Source: Fen-1273 sp963748405
GTDB taxonomy: Bacteria; Bacteroidota; Ignavibacteria; UBA10030; UBA6906
Length of the DNA stretch: 64,000 nucleotides
Reading direction: 5' to 3'
Assembly (NCBI GenBank): GCA_963748405.1
Contig: CAVVIT010000008.1
Coordinates: forward strand, 310,001-374,000
Shown in pieces: positions 16,917 to 27,447 of this stretch. Position numbers and translations under genes: made by a program. The notes beneath the pieces were generated by a model that did not search any database, had not been told where the DNA came from, and saw nothing but the letters and a program-made list of their open reading frames with translations. Each line of letters begins with the position of its first letter. Position 1 is the first letter of the stretch.

Positions 16917-18284
16917 GTGACGAAGAAACGGGTGGTTTGGGCGGCGGCCCTCCTGGTGTGCGCGCTGGGGGGCGCGGCGCTCCTTCTGCGAAGCGGTGCT
17001 CCCGCGTACACGTTCAGGTTCGACACCGTTTCGCGGGGGGACCTGAGCGCGAAAGTGACGACCACGGGAACACTCAACGCCGTGGTCTCCGTCGACGTCG
17101 GTACGCAGGTCTCCGGGATCATTTCCGGTCTGTACGCGGACTTCAACTCGGTGGTGAAGAAAGGGGCGGTGATCGCCCGGATCGATACGACGCTCCTCTG
17201 GAATGCGGTCGAAACCGCGCAAGCCCAGCTTGCGTCGGCCCGCGCCGTCGCCGAACAGAGCAGGAAGGTCCTCGTGAGGGAAAAGGAGCTCGCGGACCGG
17301 GAGCTCGATTCCCGCGCGGCGTACGATTCGGCCTTCACCGCCGACGCATCGAACCAGGAGTCGCTGCACCAGGCGGAGACGGCGTTCGATCTGGCGAAAA
17401 TCAACCTGGCCTATGCGACGATCAGGGCCCCGGTGAGCGGGGTGGTCATCAACCGGGCGGTCAACGTCGGGGAGACGGTTGCCGCGAGCTTCTCCTCTCC
17501 CGTTCTCTACACGATCGCGAACGATCTGTCGAAGATGCAGGTCCTGACGACGGTCGACGAATCGGATATCGGGATGATCAGCGTCGGCCAGAGTGCGACG
17601 TTCAGCGTGGAAGCGTATACCGACAGGAAGTTCCACGGGGTGGTGTCCCAGATCCGGCTTGCCCCGGTCTCCATCCAGAACGTGGTGAATTACACGGTGG
17701 TGATCGATGTGGACAACGCTGACATGAAACTGATGCCCGGGATGACGGCGGATGTCGACGTGGGTGTGGCGAGCGCCGCAGACGTTCTGAAGGTCCCGAA
17801 TCTCGCGCTCAGGTTCCAGCCTCCCCCCGAGCTCGTTGATTCATCGGCGATCCCGGCCTCGGCTCCCTCCGCACGGGGTCTCAGCGGCCCGTCAGGCGAC
17901 GCGCTCGCCTCGGGTTCGGTCGCCCCCGGCGCCGTTCGCGCGCGGGAGGTTGGGGCCGCCGGGGGGGCACCCCGCGCGGCCGTCCGCCCTCGCCCGGCAG
18001 AGACATTCGGCATAACGAATCTCTACCCGCAGATCGAACGTCCCCCGTACGAGCCGCAGCACGCCGGGGGAACGGCAAGAATATGGATCCTCGGCGCGGC
18101 CAACTTGCTCCGGCCGGTCTACGTCAGGACGGGGGTCACCGACGGCAGGTCCACGGAGGTGAGCTCCGATCTCCTGAAGCCGGGGGACAGGATCGTTCTC
18201 GGCGCCGAGTCGGTCTCCGGCGGATCTTCCGGTATGAGCCCTCTTGCCGCCGGTGGGGCGTCCGCCGCACGGGGAACGCGCTAG
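16917..18284 (+). CDS. MacA-like periplasmic adaptor protein with Ala/Pro-rich insert
   Basis: 455 residues, with one N-terminal membrane anchor (about 3-22). The HlyD/MacA layout follows: lipoyl half (VSVDVGTQVSGIISGLYADFNSVVKKG), a coiled-coil hairpin (about 95-150), the second lipoyl half, and beta-barrel domains (SATFSVEAYTD, PGMTADVDVG). A low-complexity Ser/Ala/Pro/Gly insert (about 308-365) lies before a last domain. Adaptors bridge inner-membrane pumps to TolC channels. A MacB-type ABC partner is usual but is not in this window; the gene converges on an RND operon that has its own adaptor. The GTG at 16917 follows GGGAAGG at good spacing, favoured over the ATG at 16866. Confidence 0.85.
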   Translation: MTKKRVVWAAALLVCALGGAALLLRSGAPAYTFRFDTVSRGDLSAKVTTTGTLNAVVSVDVGTQVSGIISGLYADFNSVVKKGAVIARIDTTLLWNAVETAQAQLASARAVAEQSRKVLVREKELADRELDSRAAYDSAFTADASNQESLHQAETAFDLAKINLAYATIRAPVSGVVINRAVNVGETVAASFSSPVLYTIANDLSKMQVLTTVDESDIGMISVGQSATFSVEAYTDRKFHGVVSQIRLAPVSIQNVVNYTVVIDVDNADMKLMPGMTADVDVGVASAADVLKVPNLALRFQPPPELVDSSAIPASAPSARGLSGPSGDALASGSVAPGAVRAREVGAAGGAPRAAVRPRPAETFGITNLYPQIERPPYEPQHAGGTARIWILGAANLLRPVYVRTGVTDGRSTEVSSDLLKPGDRIVLGAESVSGGSSGMSPLAAGGASAARGTR

Positions 18285-18294
18285 GCGGCGCGGA

Positions 18295-21200
18295 TCATTT
18301 CGCCGGCTCCTGGTTCGCCCCGTGTGACCGCTCGAAGTGGTGCCTCATCTCGTACTCAAGCTCGGGATCGATCTTCTGCGCTTCCACCTTTCGTTCCCGT
18401 TCCATCAGTTCGTCGTGGTGCGCCTGGAGGTACGCGAGCAGCTTCTTCCCGTACGACAGCCGCGTCACGACCACGAAGAGGACCGGGACGATGAGTATGG
18501 CGAGCGTGGAGGCGGCGAGCATCCCCCCCAGCACCGTGAACCCGATCGTGTTCCGCGCGACGGCCCCCGCCCCCGTGGCGAACGCCAGCGGCAGGACGCC
18601 GAGGATGAACGCCATCGACGTCATCGTGATGGGGCGGAGCCTCAGCTTGACCGCTTCCAGCGTGGATTTGATGATTTCCTCCCCCCGGTCCACGCGCACC
18701 TTCGCGAATTCCACGATGAGGATCGCGTTTTTGGCCGAGAGCCCGATGAGCGTGATGAGCCCGATCTGGGCGTACACGTTGTTCGTCAGGCGCGGCACGA
18801 AGACGAGCATGAGTATGGCCCCGAACGCGCTGATCGGCACCGGCAGCAGGACCGAGAAGGGGACGGACCAGCTTTCGTACAGCGCGGCAAGGAAGAGAAA
18901 CACGAACGTGATGGAAAAGATGAATATGTAGATCGTCGTCGACCCCGCCTTGATTTCCTCGTAGGAGAGCCCCGAAAACTCGTAGGTGTATCCCCGCGGG
19001 AGCACCCTGTTTGCCGTCGCCCTGAGCGCGTCGATCCCTTCCCCGGTGCTGTACCCGGGGGGCGTGGACCCGTCCACTTCCGCCGAGCGGAAGATGTTGA
19101 AATGCGTCACGAGCGGCGGGGCTTCGGTTGCCCTGTAGCTTATCAGCGTGCTGAGCGGAACCATGGTTCCCGCCTGGTTGCGCACGTAGTACCGGTCCAT
19201 GTCCGATATCAGGGCGCGGAATGTCGTGTCCGCCTGCACCACCACGTGGTACGTCCGGTCGTACAGCGTGAAGTTGTTCACGAACAGGCTCCCCATGAAC
19301 GCCTGCATCGTCGTAAAGACGTCCGCCACGTTGACACCGAGTTTTGCGCATTTCTCCCGGTCCAGCGTCAGTTCGTAGCTCGGCGTGTGAGCGCCGTAGT
19401 AGCTGAACGCGGTCGAAATCGCGGGCGTCTTGTGCGCCTCGGCCACGAAGTTTTTCACGACCCGTTCGAACGCGTGGACGTCGTCGCTGGTGCTCCCCTG
19501 CTCGATCTGCATGCTGAACCCGGCCGCCTGCCCGATCCCGCGTATCGGCGGAGGGGGAATGACGACGATGTTCGCGTTGTAGATGCCGGCGGCGGCGATC
19601 CTTTTTCTCAGTACGTCCATGATCCCCGGGATCTGTTCTTCGGGCTTTGATCTCTCTTCCCACGGCCTGAGCATGCAGAATATGGACCCGGCGTTGGAGG
19701 TCGAGCCGAAGTTGAGGATGTTCAATCCCGAGATGGCCGAGTAGTGGTTCACCCCGGGGGTGGACCCGACGATCTGCATCAGCTTCGTGATGACCTCGAC
19801 GGATTGCGTCGTCGACGAGCCTTCGGGGAGCTGGTACGTGACGTAGAGCCGTCCGTCGTCTTCGGCCGGGATGAACCCGGACGGTTTGAACTTGAACAGC
19901 AGGTACGCCCCTGCGCAGATGCACACAAGGAGGATCACGACGTATTTCGACGCCCTGATGCTCCTCTCGACGACGCGGACGTACGTGCCCGTCAGCCTTT
20001 CGAACCGGACGTTGAACCGGGCGAACATTCTGCCGAGCCAGTGCGATTGCTTCCCGATATGCGACGGCTTCAGCAGGAGCGTGCAGAGGGCGGGCGTCAG
20101 CGAGAGCGCGATGAACGCCGAGATCATGACGGAGATGGCGATCGTGATCGCAAACTGCTGGTACAGCCGCCCCACGATGCCCGGTATGAACCCGACGGGG
20201 ACGAAGACCGCCGCCAGGATGAGCGCGATCGCCACGACCGGTGCCGAGATGTCCTTCATCGCCCGGTAGGTCGCTTCCTTGGCGGAGAGATGGTGGTCGT
20301 CGATGTAGTGCTGGACCGCTTCCACCACGATGATCGCGTCGTCCACGACGATGCCGATGGCGAGCACGAACCCGAACATGGTGAGCGTGTTGATCGTGAA
20401 CCCCAGCGGGATGAAGAAGCAGAACGTGCCGAGGATGGAGACCGGTATGGCCAGGATCGGGATGAGCGTGGAACGGAGGTTCTGGAGGAACAGGAAAACC
20501 ACGAGCGCGACGAGGCCCAGCGCCTTCAGCAGCGTGTCCAGGACCTCCGTCATCGAGACTTTGATGATGGTGATCGACTCGAAGGGAACGGCGTAGTCGA
20601 CGTCGTCCGGGAACGACTTCTTGAGTTTGTCGAGCGTGGCGTAGACGTTGTTCGCCGTCTCGAGCGCGTTTCCCCCCGGTGACTGGTAGATGAAGAGGAT
20701 GGATGCCCGCTTTCCGTCGACGAACGAGTTGCTGGAGAACGTGAACTTGCCAAGCTCCACCCGTGCCACGTCCTTGAGGTACACGAGCTCTCCCGTGGAC
20801 GGGAGCGTCTTGACGACGACCTTCTCGAAATCGGAAGGCGTTTTCAGCCGGCCGTTGACGAGGATGCCCAGCTCGAGCGCCTGCGCGTCCTGCTGCGGCG
20901 GAGCGCCCGCGGCGCCCGCGGCGACCTGCACGTTCTGGGCGTTGAGGGCGGCGATGATGTCCTGGGGCGTCAGCTCGTGGGACGCCATCTTCTCCGGGTT
21001 CATCCAGACGCGCATGCTGAAATTGTCCGTGCGCGTGTTGATATCCCCCACGCCGGGGACGCGGAGCAGCGCGTCCTCGATGAACACGTTCGTGTAGTTG
21101 TCGAGGAACGTGATATTGTGCGTCCCCTTCGGCGAGAAGATCGCGACCTGCATGAGCATGCTGGGGTTGCGCGCGCGCACCGTGAGCCCGAGGCGGCTCA

Positions 21201-21567
21201 CGACCGAGGGGAGAAGCGGGGTGGCGATCCCCACCCGGTTCTGGACGTTCAGCGCGGCGATATGGACGTTGGTGCCGACGTTGAACGTCACGTTGACGCT
21301 CATGTTCCCGGTGTTGGTGTTCGTGCTCTGCATGTACTCCATCCCGGGGGTCCCGTTGACCTGCTCCTCGATCGGCGTGGCGACGGTCTGCTCCACCGTC
21401 TGGGCGTCGGCGCCGGTGTACTGGCCGGACACGGATACCGCGGGGGGGGTGATATTCGGATACTGGTCCACCGCGACGTTGGCGATGCAGAGGAGCCCCG
21501 AGATCATCAGGACGACGGAAATGACGATCGCGGTGACCGGCCGTTTGATGAAGGTGTTAGCGATCAT
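18295..21567 (-). CDS. RND multidrug efflux permease (HAE1/AcrB type), intact copy
   Basis: 1090 residues, the usual length for hydrophobe/amphiphile efflux-1 pumps. It has TM1 (ITAIVISVVLMISG region), two large periplasmic loops and twelve membrane helices. The proton-relay aspartates are in TM4 (GIVVDDAIIVVEAV). It uses the proton gradient to expel drugs, dyes or lipids through an adaptor and a TolC channel. The start overlaps the stop of the upstream pump by ATGA, so it is the last gene of the TolC-adaptor-RND-RND operon. It is closely similar to the copy before it over most of its length, as if from a tandem duplication. Confidence 0.95.
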   Translation of the reverse strand: MIANTFIKRPVTAIVISVVLMISGLLCIANVAVDQYPNITPPAVSVSGQYTGADAQTVEQTVATPIEEQVNGTPGMEYMQSTNTNTGNMSVNVTFNVGTNVHIAALNVQNRVGIATPLLPSVVSRLGLTVRARNPSMLMQVAIFSPKGTHNITFLDNYTNVFIEDALLRVPGVGDINTRTDNFSMRVWMNPEKMASHELTPQDIIAALNAQNVQVAAGAAGAPPQQDAQALELGILVNGRLKTPSDFEKVVVKTLPSTGELVYLKDVARVELGKFTFSSNSFVDGKRASILFIYQSPGGNALETANNVYATLDKLKKSFPDDVDYAVPFESITIIKVSMTEVLDTLLKALGLVALVVFLFLQNLRSTLIPILAIPVSILGTFCFFIPLGFTINTLTMFGFVLAIGIVVDDAIIVVEAVQHYIDDHHLSAKEATYRAMKDISAPVVAIALILAAVFVPVGFIPGIVGRLYQQFAITIAISVMISAFIALSLTPALCTLLLKPSHIGKQSHWLGRMFARFNVRFERLTGTYVRVVERSIRASKYVVILLVCICAGAYLLFKFKPSGFIPAEDDGRLYVTYQLPEGSSTTQSVEVITKLMQIVGSTPGVNHYSAISGLNILNFGSTSNAGSIFCMLRPWEERSKPEEQIPGIMDVLRKRIAAAGIYNANIVVIPPPPIRGIGQAAGFSMQIEQGSTSDDVHAFERVVKNFVAEAHKTPAISTAFSYYGAHTPSYELTLDREKCAKLGVNVADVFTTMQAFMGSLFVNNFTLYDRTYHVVVQADTTFRALISDMDRYYVRNQAGTMVPLSTLISYRATEAPPLVTHFNIFRSAEVDGSTPPGYSTGEGIDALRATANRVLPRGYTYEFSGLSYEEIKAGSTTIYIFIFSITFVFLFLAALYESWSVPFSVLLPVPISAFGAILMLVFVPRLTNNVYAQIGLITLIGLSAKNAILIVEFAKVRVDRGEEIIKSTLEAVKLRLRPITMTSMAFILGVLPLAFATGAGAVARNTIGFTVLGGMLAASTLAILIVPVLFVVVTRLSYGKKLLAYLQAHHDELMERERKVEAQKIDPELEYEMRHHFERSHGANQEPAK

Positions 21568-24500
21568 TCCTGGGCTGGGGCGTTGAGCTCACGGGATTTT
21601 CGCAGATCGTATTCCAGTTCGGGATCGATGTTCTGCTCCTCGACTCTCCGGGCCTTCTCCATCAGTTCGTCGTGATGGGTTTTCAGGTAGTCGAGCATCT
21701 CCTGCCCGTACGACAGCCGGGTGATGATGACGAAGAGCACCGGCACGATGAATATCGCGATCGTCGAGGCCGCGATCATGCCGCCGAGGACGGTGAACCC
21801 GATCGTCCGCCGCGCCACGGCTCCCGCCCCGGTGGCGAACACCAGGGGGAGCACGCCGAGGAGAAACGCCAGGGAGGTCATGACGATCGGCCGCAGGCGG
21901 AGCCGCACCGCCTCCATCGTCGAGGCGATGAGCTCTTCTCCCCGGTCGACCCGGACCTTGGCGAACTCCACGATCAGGATGGCGTTCTTGGCGGCCAGCC
22001 CGATGAGCGTGATGAGCCCGATCTGCGCGTACACGTTGTTGGAGATCCCGGGGAGGAACGTCAGCGTGAGGATGGCCCCGAAGGCGCCGATGGGGACGGC
22101 AAGAAGCACCGAGAACGGGACGGACCAGCTCTCGTAGAGGGCGGCGAGAAACAGGAAGACGAACGTGATGGAGAAGATGAAGATGTACGCGGTCGTCGAG
22201 CCCTCCTTGACTTCCTCGTAGCTTAAGCCCGAATACTCGTAGTCGTACCCTTCCGGGAGCACCCTGGCGGCGATCGCCCTGAGGGCCTCCAGCGTCTGCG
22301 TCGTGCTGTACCCGGGCGGGGACGCGCCGTCGATTTCCGCCGACCGGAAGATGTTGAAATGCGAAATCAGCGGGGCGGCCTCCGTCGGTTCGTAGCTGAT
22401 CAGCGTCCCGAGCGGCACCATGGCGCCCGCCTGGTTGCGCACGTAGTACTTGTCCATGTCCGACACCGTCTCGCGGGACATGGTGTCCGCCTGGATGACG
22501 ACGTGAAACGTGCGGTTATAGGTGGTGAAATCGTTGATGTACATGCTCCCCATGTACGCCTGGATCGTCGTGAACACGTCGGCGACGTTCACCCCGAGCT
22601 TCTCGCATTTGTCCCGGTTGACGGTGAGGTTGTAGTTCGGGGTGTGGGCGGAGTAGTACGTGCTCGCGCCCGTGATCGCCGGATCGTTGTTGGCCTCGCT
22701 CACGAACCGGTTCACGACCCGTTCGAAAGCGTGCACGTCGTCGTTGGTGTTGCGCTGCTCGATCTGGAAGCTGAACCCGACGATGGATCCCACGCCGGGG
22801 ATGGGGGAGGGCTGGATCACCTGGACGTTCGCGTTGTTGATGCCGGCCGCGCGGATCCGCTCCTCCATGGCCCGCATGATGCCGGGCACCTGTTCGCTCG
22901 CCTCCGAGCGGTCGTCCCACGGCTTGAGCTGGACGTAAATCGTGCCGCAGTTCGAGTTTGTCGCGTTCGTGACGACGTTCAGCCCGGAGAGGGCGGCGTA
23001 ATGGCCGACGCCCGGCGTCGATGTCACCACGTTCATGAGCTGGTTCATGACCGCGACCGTCTGGGCGGTCGAGGACGCGGGGGGGAGCTGGAACGTCACG
23101 TAAAGGTTGCCGTCGTCTTCGGACGGGATGAAGCTCGTGGCCTTGTTGCTGAAAAGGAACGCTGCGCCGGCGCAGATGCAGACGAGAAGGATGACGACGT
23201 ACCTGGAGGCCTTGATGCTCCGCCGGACGCCTTCGGAGTACCCGTCGGTCACCCTGTCGAACCAGGCGTTGAACCGGGCGAACGCGCGCCCGGCCGGCCC
23301 CCGGGGAGCGCCGGTGTTCGACGGTCTCAGAAGGAGCGTGCACAGGGCCGGGGTGAGCGACAGGGCGATGAACGCGGAGAGCATCACCGAAATCGCGATC
23401 GTGATGGCGAACTGCTGGTAGAGCCGCCCGACGATCCCGGGGATGAACCCCACCGGGACGAACACGGCCGCAAGGATGAGCGCGATGGCGACGACCGGCG
23501 CCGAGATGTCCTTCATCGCCTGGTAGGTCGCCTCCTTGGGGGACATGTGGGAATCGTCGATATAGTGCTGCACCGCCTCCACCACGATGATGGCGTCGTC
23601 CACCACGATCCCGATCGCGAGCACGAACCCGAACATCGTGAGCGTGTTGATCGTGAACCCCAGCGGTATGAAGAAGCAGAACGTTCCCAGGATCGAGACG
23701 GGGATGGCCAGCACGGGGATGAGCGTCGAGCGGAAGCTCTGCAGGAACAGGAACACGACGACCGCGACCAGGGCCAGCGCCTTCAGGAGCGTCCCGACGA
23801 CGTCGTTCATCGACACCTTGACGACGGTGACCGATTCGAACGGGACCTCGTAGTCGACGTCCGTCGGGAACGACCTCTTCAGTTGTGCCAGCACCGCGTA
23901 GACGCCGTTGGCCGTTTCCAGCGCGTTGCTCCCCGGCGCCTGGTACACGAGCAGGCAGGACGCCCGTTTGCCGTCGACGAACGAGTTGCTCGAGAACGTG
24001 AATTTGCCCAGCTCCACCCGCGCCACGTCCTTCAGGTACACGAGGTCCCCGGTGGCGGGATTCGTCTTGACGATGACGTTTTCGAAATCGGCGACCTTGC
24101 TCAGCCGTCCGTTGACGAGAATCCCCAGCTCGAACGTCTGCGTCTTCTGCTGGGGGGGACGCCCGCCGATCCCGCCGCCACCTGGACGTTTTGCGCGTTC
24201 AGGGCGGCGACGACGTCCTGCGGGGTCAGCCCGTAGGAGGCCATCTTCTCCGGGTTCATCCAGATCCGCATGCTGAAGTCGTCCGTGAAGCGGTTGATGC
24301 TCCCCACGCCCGGCACCCGGAGGAGCGCGTCCTGGACGAAGATGTTTGTGTAGTTGTCGAGAAACGTGATGTCGTGCGTCCCCTCGGGCGCGTAGACGGC
24401 CACCATCATGAGGAGGCTGGGATTGAGCGCCCGTACGGTGAGCCCGAGGCGGCTCACCGCCGCCGGCAGGAGCGGCGTGGCGATGCTGACGCGATTCTGG

Positions 24501-24823
24501 ACGTCGAGCGTGGCGATGTCAATGTCCGTCCCGACGTTGAACGTCACGTTCATCGACATCAGGCCGTTGTTGGTGTTGTTGCTCTGCATGTACTCCATCC
24601 CCGGCGTCCCGTTGACCTGCTGCTCGATCGGGGTGGCGACCGTCTGCTCGACGGTCAGCGCATCGGCGCCGGTGAACTGGCCGTTCACCTGCACGACGGG
24701 GGGGGTGATCTGGGGATACTGCTCCACCGGCGATTTCAGGATGCAGATGACGCCGGTGATCACGAGGACGATGGAAATGACGATCGCGGTGACCGGCCTC
24801 TTGATGAAGGTGTTGGCGATCAT
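21564..24823 (-). pseudogene. RND multidrug efflux permease, frameshifted copy
   Basis: The second pump of the operon. As printed it splits into an N-terminal piece (24823 to 24101) and a C-terminal piece (24041 to 21564). The break is at seven G on the plus strand (24152-24158). Eight would read VPPQQKTQTFELGILVNG, matching the intact neighbour (APPQQDAQALELGILVNG), and would give 1086 residues against 1090 in that copy. TM4 aspartates (VDDAIIVVEA) and all later parts are intact, so decay is otherwise absent. The start is 3 bases after the adaptor stop. It may be a sequencing error, a fresh mutation or a phase-variable run. Confidence 0.9.
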
Positions 24824-24826
24824 GGC

Positions 24827-26059
24827 CTAGCGCCTGCCCTGCGGCACGTTCTGTCCGCCGCCGCCACCCGCGTCCGCCCGCGCGGCACCGCGGTCGGCGG
24901 CCGGGGCGATCACCGATCCGTTGTGGAGCGATTGCACCCCGTCGGCGACGATCTTCTCCCCTTCGGCGATGCCGCGCAGGATGATCACGTCAGGTCCGAG
25001 CGTGGCCCCGAGCTGGACCTTCTTCTGGTATGCAAACGACGTGCGGTTCGGCGCACCGGGGGCCCGATCCTTTGCGGTGTCGGCGGTTCCCGCCGGCGCG
25101 CTGTCCCTGGCCACGTACACGAAATACTCCCCCATCTCCTCCACCACGGCCCTGTTCGGTATCAGGAGCTGGGGGGCGGGATCCGTATTGTGGACCCGTA
25201 CGACGCAGCTCATCCCGGGGCGGAGCGTGGATTTCGGGTTGGGAAAATGGAGCCGTATCCTGATCGAGCCCGTCTGGGGATTGACCGCCCGGTCGATGAC
25301 GGCGATCGTCCCTGTAAACGGATACGTCGCGTTGTTCGGCAGTATGAGCGTGAACAGCGAATCGGCCGGGGTGTGCCGGGTCTTCTGCAGGTTGTCGAAT
25401 GCCGCCAGTTGTTTTTCGTTGATGAGGAAGTCGACGCCCATCGGGTCGTCGGATGAGACCGTCGCGAGCACCGTCTGGCCCACCGTCATCAGGTCCCCCA
25501 GTTTCACCTGGCTGAACCCCACCGTGCCGTCGAACGGGGCGGAGATGACGGAGTACGTCAGGCTTGTTTCCGCGTTCTTCAGCGCCTCCTGGGCGGATTT
25601 GTAGGCGTTTTTCGAATTCTCCAGCGTGATCATCGCGTGATCGTACAGCTGTTTTGCGACGGCCTTGTTGTTGTACAGGTACTCGTACCGGTCGGCGTCC
25701 TGCTGCGCCTGCGTCAGGTTCCCCCCGGCGACCTTCAGGTTCGCGGCCGCGGTATTATAGTTCGCTTCGTAGATCCGCCTGTCGATCTCATAGAGCTTCT
25801 GCCCCCTTTTGACGGCGGTCCCCTCGGTGAAGAATATGCCGGTGATGTATCCCTGCACCTCGGGGAGAAGGTTCACCTGGCTCAGCGCGACGGTCGTCGC
25901 CGTGTACCTGTCGTAGTAGACCACCGGCTGCGCCGTCACCGTGAAGAGATTGACGGGGACGACGGGAGGGGGGGGCTGCTGCTTCCTGGCGCAGGAGAGG
26001 AGGATCACGCAGCTCGTGAGTGCGATCGTGACAGAAAGTCGTTTCATGGGGCAATTCAT
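24827..26059 (-). CDS. RND efflux periplasmic adaptor lipoprotein
   Basis: 410 residues with a lipoprotein signal (lipobox LLSC, about residue 23). The HlyD/AcrA domains follow: barrel-sandwich hybrid (LLPEVQGYITGIFFTEGTAVKRGQKLYEI), an alpha-hairpin (about 95-165), the second sandwich half (VISAPFDGTVGFSQVKLG) and a membrane-proximal domain. It carries substrate between the RND pump and the outer-membrane channel. ATG 26059 with CGGAAACG before it is favoured; 26047 is possible. It is 8 bases from the TolC-like gene and 3 from the pumps. The C-terminus is Gly-rich and Arg-rich. Confidence 0.93.
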   Translation of the reverse strand: MNCPMKRLSVTIALTSCVILLSCARKQQPPPPVVPVNLFTVTAQPVVYYDRYTATTVALSQVNLLPEVQGYITGIFFTEGTAVKRGQKLYEIDRRIYEANYNTAAANLKVAGGNLTQAQQDADRYEYLYNNKAVAKQLYDHAMITLENSKNAYKSAQEALKNAETSLTYSVISAPFDGTVGFSQVKLGDLMTVGQTVLATVSSDDPMGVDFLINEKQLAAFDNLQKTRHTPADSLFTLILPNNATYPFTGTIAVIDRAVNPQTGSIRIRLHFPNPKSTLRPGMSCVVRVHNTDPAPQLLIPNRAVVEEMGEYFVYVARDSAPAGTADTAKDRAPGAPNRTSFAYQKKVQLGATLGPDVIILRGIAEGEKIVADGVQSLHNGSVIAPAADRGAARADAGGGGGQNVPQGRR

Positions 26060-26067
26060 CGTTTCCG

Positions 26068-27447
26068 TTAGTGGTTGAAGGGAATGTCGCCCGTCGCTCT
26101 TTCCAGGTCGACCTTGCTGGAGAGGAGCTGGAACAGCGCGTCGACGTACCCGATTTCCGCATTGATCAGGTTGGATTCGGCGACGATGATGTTCAGATAC
26201 CCGACGATCCCCTGGTTGTACTGCAGCGAAACGATCCTGTACACGTTCGTCGCCCGGGTCTTGTTGTCCCGCTGCAGCATCAGGTTGTAGAGGTTGCTCT
26301 TGTATCCCGCCAGCGCCGAAGTGTACTCCTCGTAGATCTGGGATTTCAGGTTCTGTTCGGCGAGGTCCAGTTCGTCTTCCTGGAGCTGCGCCCGGTGGAT
26401 GCTCTCGATGCGGGAGAGTCCCGTGAATATCGGGAGACTGATGGTCAGCCCGAAGAACGAATACGGGTACGCCTTCTTGAACAGCTGGGACGACGTGTTG
26501 TTCTCGTACTCGTACGCGTAGTTGTAGAAGGCGGACAGGGAGGGGAGGAACGACAGCTCGTAGTACCCGGTCAGGTGCTGCGCCAGCTGCTTCGCGGTCT
26601 GCATCTCCCGGTACTCGATCCGCTTCTCGTACTCCAGGGGGACCGTGGTGTCGTACGAGGTTTCCTGCATCATCGCCGCGGTATCGTACGTCACGTTGAA
26701 CTGTCTGTCCGGCGCGTATCCCATGAGGCGTTTCAGGACGGCGTAACTCGGGGCGATGTTCTCGACCTGCTGTTTCAGCTGCCCGCGGGAGTTGTTCAGC
26801 GTGATGACGGCCTGTTCGTAATCTGTTTCATCCGCGAGTCCCCCGACGTACTGGTGGTAGGCGTCCTGGACGTCGGTGCCGAGCCGCGCGGTGTCCTCCT
26901 TCAGCACGTTCACCTGCTCGAGCGTGAGGAGGAGGTTGTAAAAGGACTTGCTCACGGAAGAGACGATGGAGATCCTTGTGCTGTCGGAGAACTGCTCCGC
27001 CTGCTCAACGAAGAGGTGGGCGCTCGTCGCCGAATACAGGAGCTGGGGATCGAAGATCGTTTCCGACGCAGACACCTCGGGAATCGCCGTGTTGACGACG
27101 CCGGTATGCGTCGGCGTCGGCGCACCTCCCGGGGTGGCGGCGGGCACCAGCGTGGTGGGGAGTTGATTGTAATGGACCAGGTTTCCCGAGACGCTCAGCT
27201 GGGGAAGCCATCCCGAGAGGTTGATCGCGTTCGTGGTCCTGGCGATGGAGATACCGATCAGCGATTGATTCATCGCCGGCTGGTGCTGGAGGGCGTAGGC
27301 GATGCAGTCGTTCAGCGAGAATGTCTCGATGGAATCGGACGGGACGCCGCGGGTCTGTGAAATGACGGCCCCGGGAATGCACGCCGCGACGGCGAAAAGG
27401 ATGATCGATGTTCGTATGCGCTCCGTTGCTGTGACGATGTTCGCCAT
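26068..27447 (-). CDS. TolC-family outer-membrane efflux channel
   Basis: 459 residues. A signal peptide (about 1-30, ending VISQ) is followed by two OEP repeats: LNDCIAYALQHQPAMNQSL near the start and the long helical hairpins with LAEQNLKSQ and ERATGDIPFNH at the end. These proteins form the trimeric outer-membrane exit duct for RND pumps. It is the first gene of the efflux operon, which runs adaptor, pump, pump. I find no convincing promoter in the 290 bases upstream. Confidence 0.93.
   Translation of the reverse strand: MANIVTATERIRTSIILFAVAACIPGAVISQTRGVPSDSIETFSLNDCIAYALQHQPAMNQSLIGISIARTTNAINLSGWLPQLSVSGNLVHYNQLPTTLVPAATPGGAPTPTHTGVVNTAIPEVSASETIFDPQLLYSATSAHLFVEQAEQFSDSTRISIVSSVSKSFYNLLLTLEQVNVLKEDTARLGTDVQDAYHQYVGGLADETDYEQAVITLNNSRGQLKQQVENIAPSYAVLKRLMGYAPDRQFNVTYDTAAMMQETSYDTTVPLEYEKRIEYREMQTAKQLAQHLTGYYELSFLPSLSAFYNYAYEYENNTSSQLFKKAYPYSFFGLTISLPIFTGLSRIESIHRAQLQEDELDLAEQNLKSQIYEEYTSALAGYKSNLYNLMLQRDNKTRATNVYRIVSLQYNQGIVGYLNIIVAESNLINAEIGYVDALFQLLSSKVDLERATGDIPFNH

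Noticed and set aside
21442..21449. Eight-G run in the intact RND gene as a further frameshift site
   Set aside because: The frame is intact there (ITPPAVSV), so it serves only as a control for the seven-G runs.
22359..24236. 625-codon open frame on the plus strand
   Set aside because: It is antisense to the RND pump, rich in Arg, Asp and His as expected for GC-rich mirror frames, and has no ribosome site or family motif.
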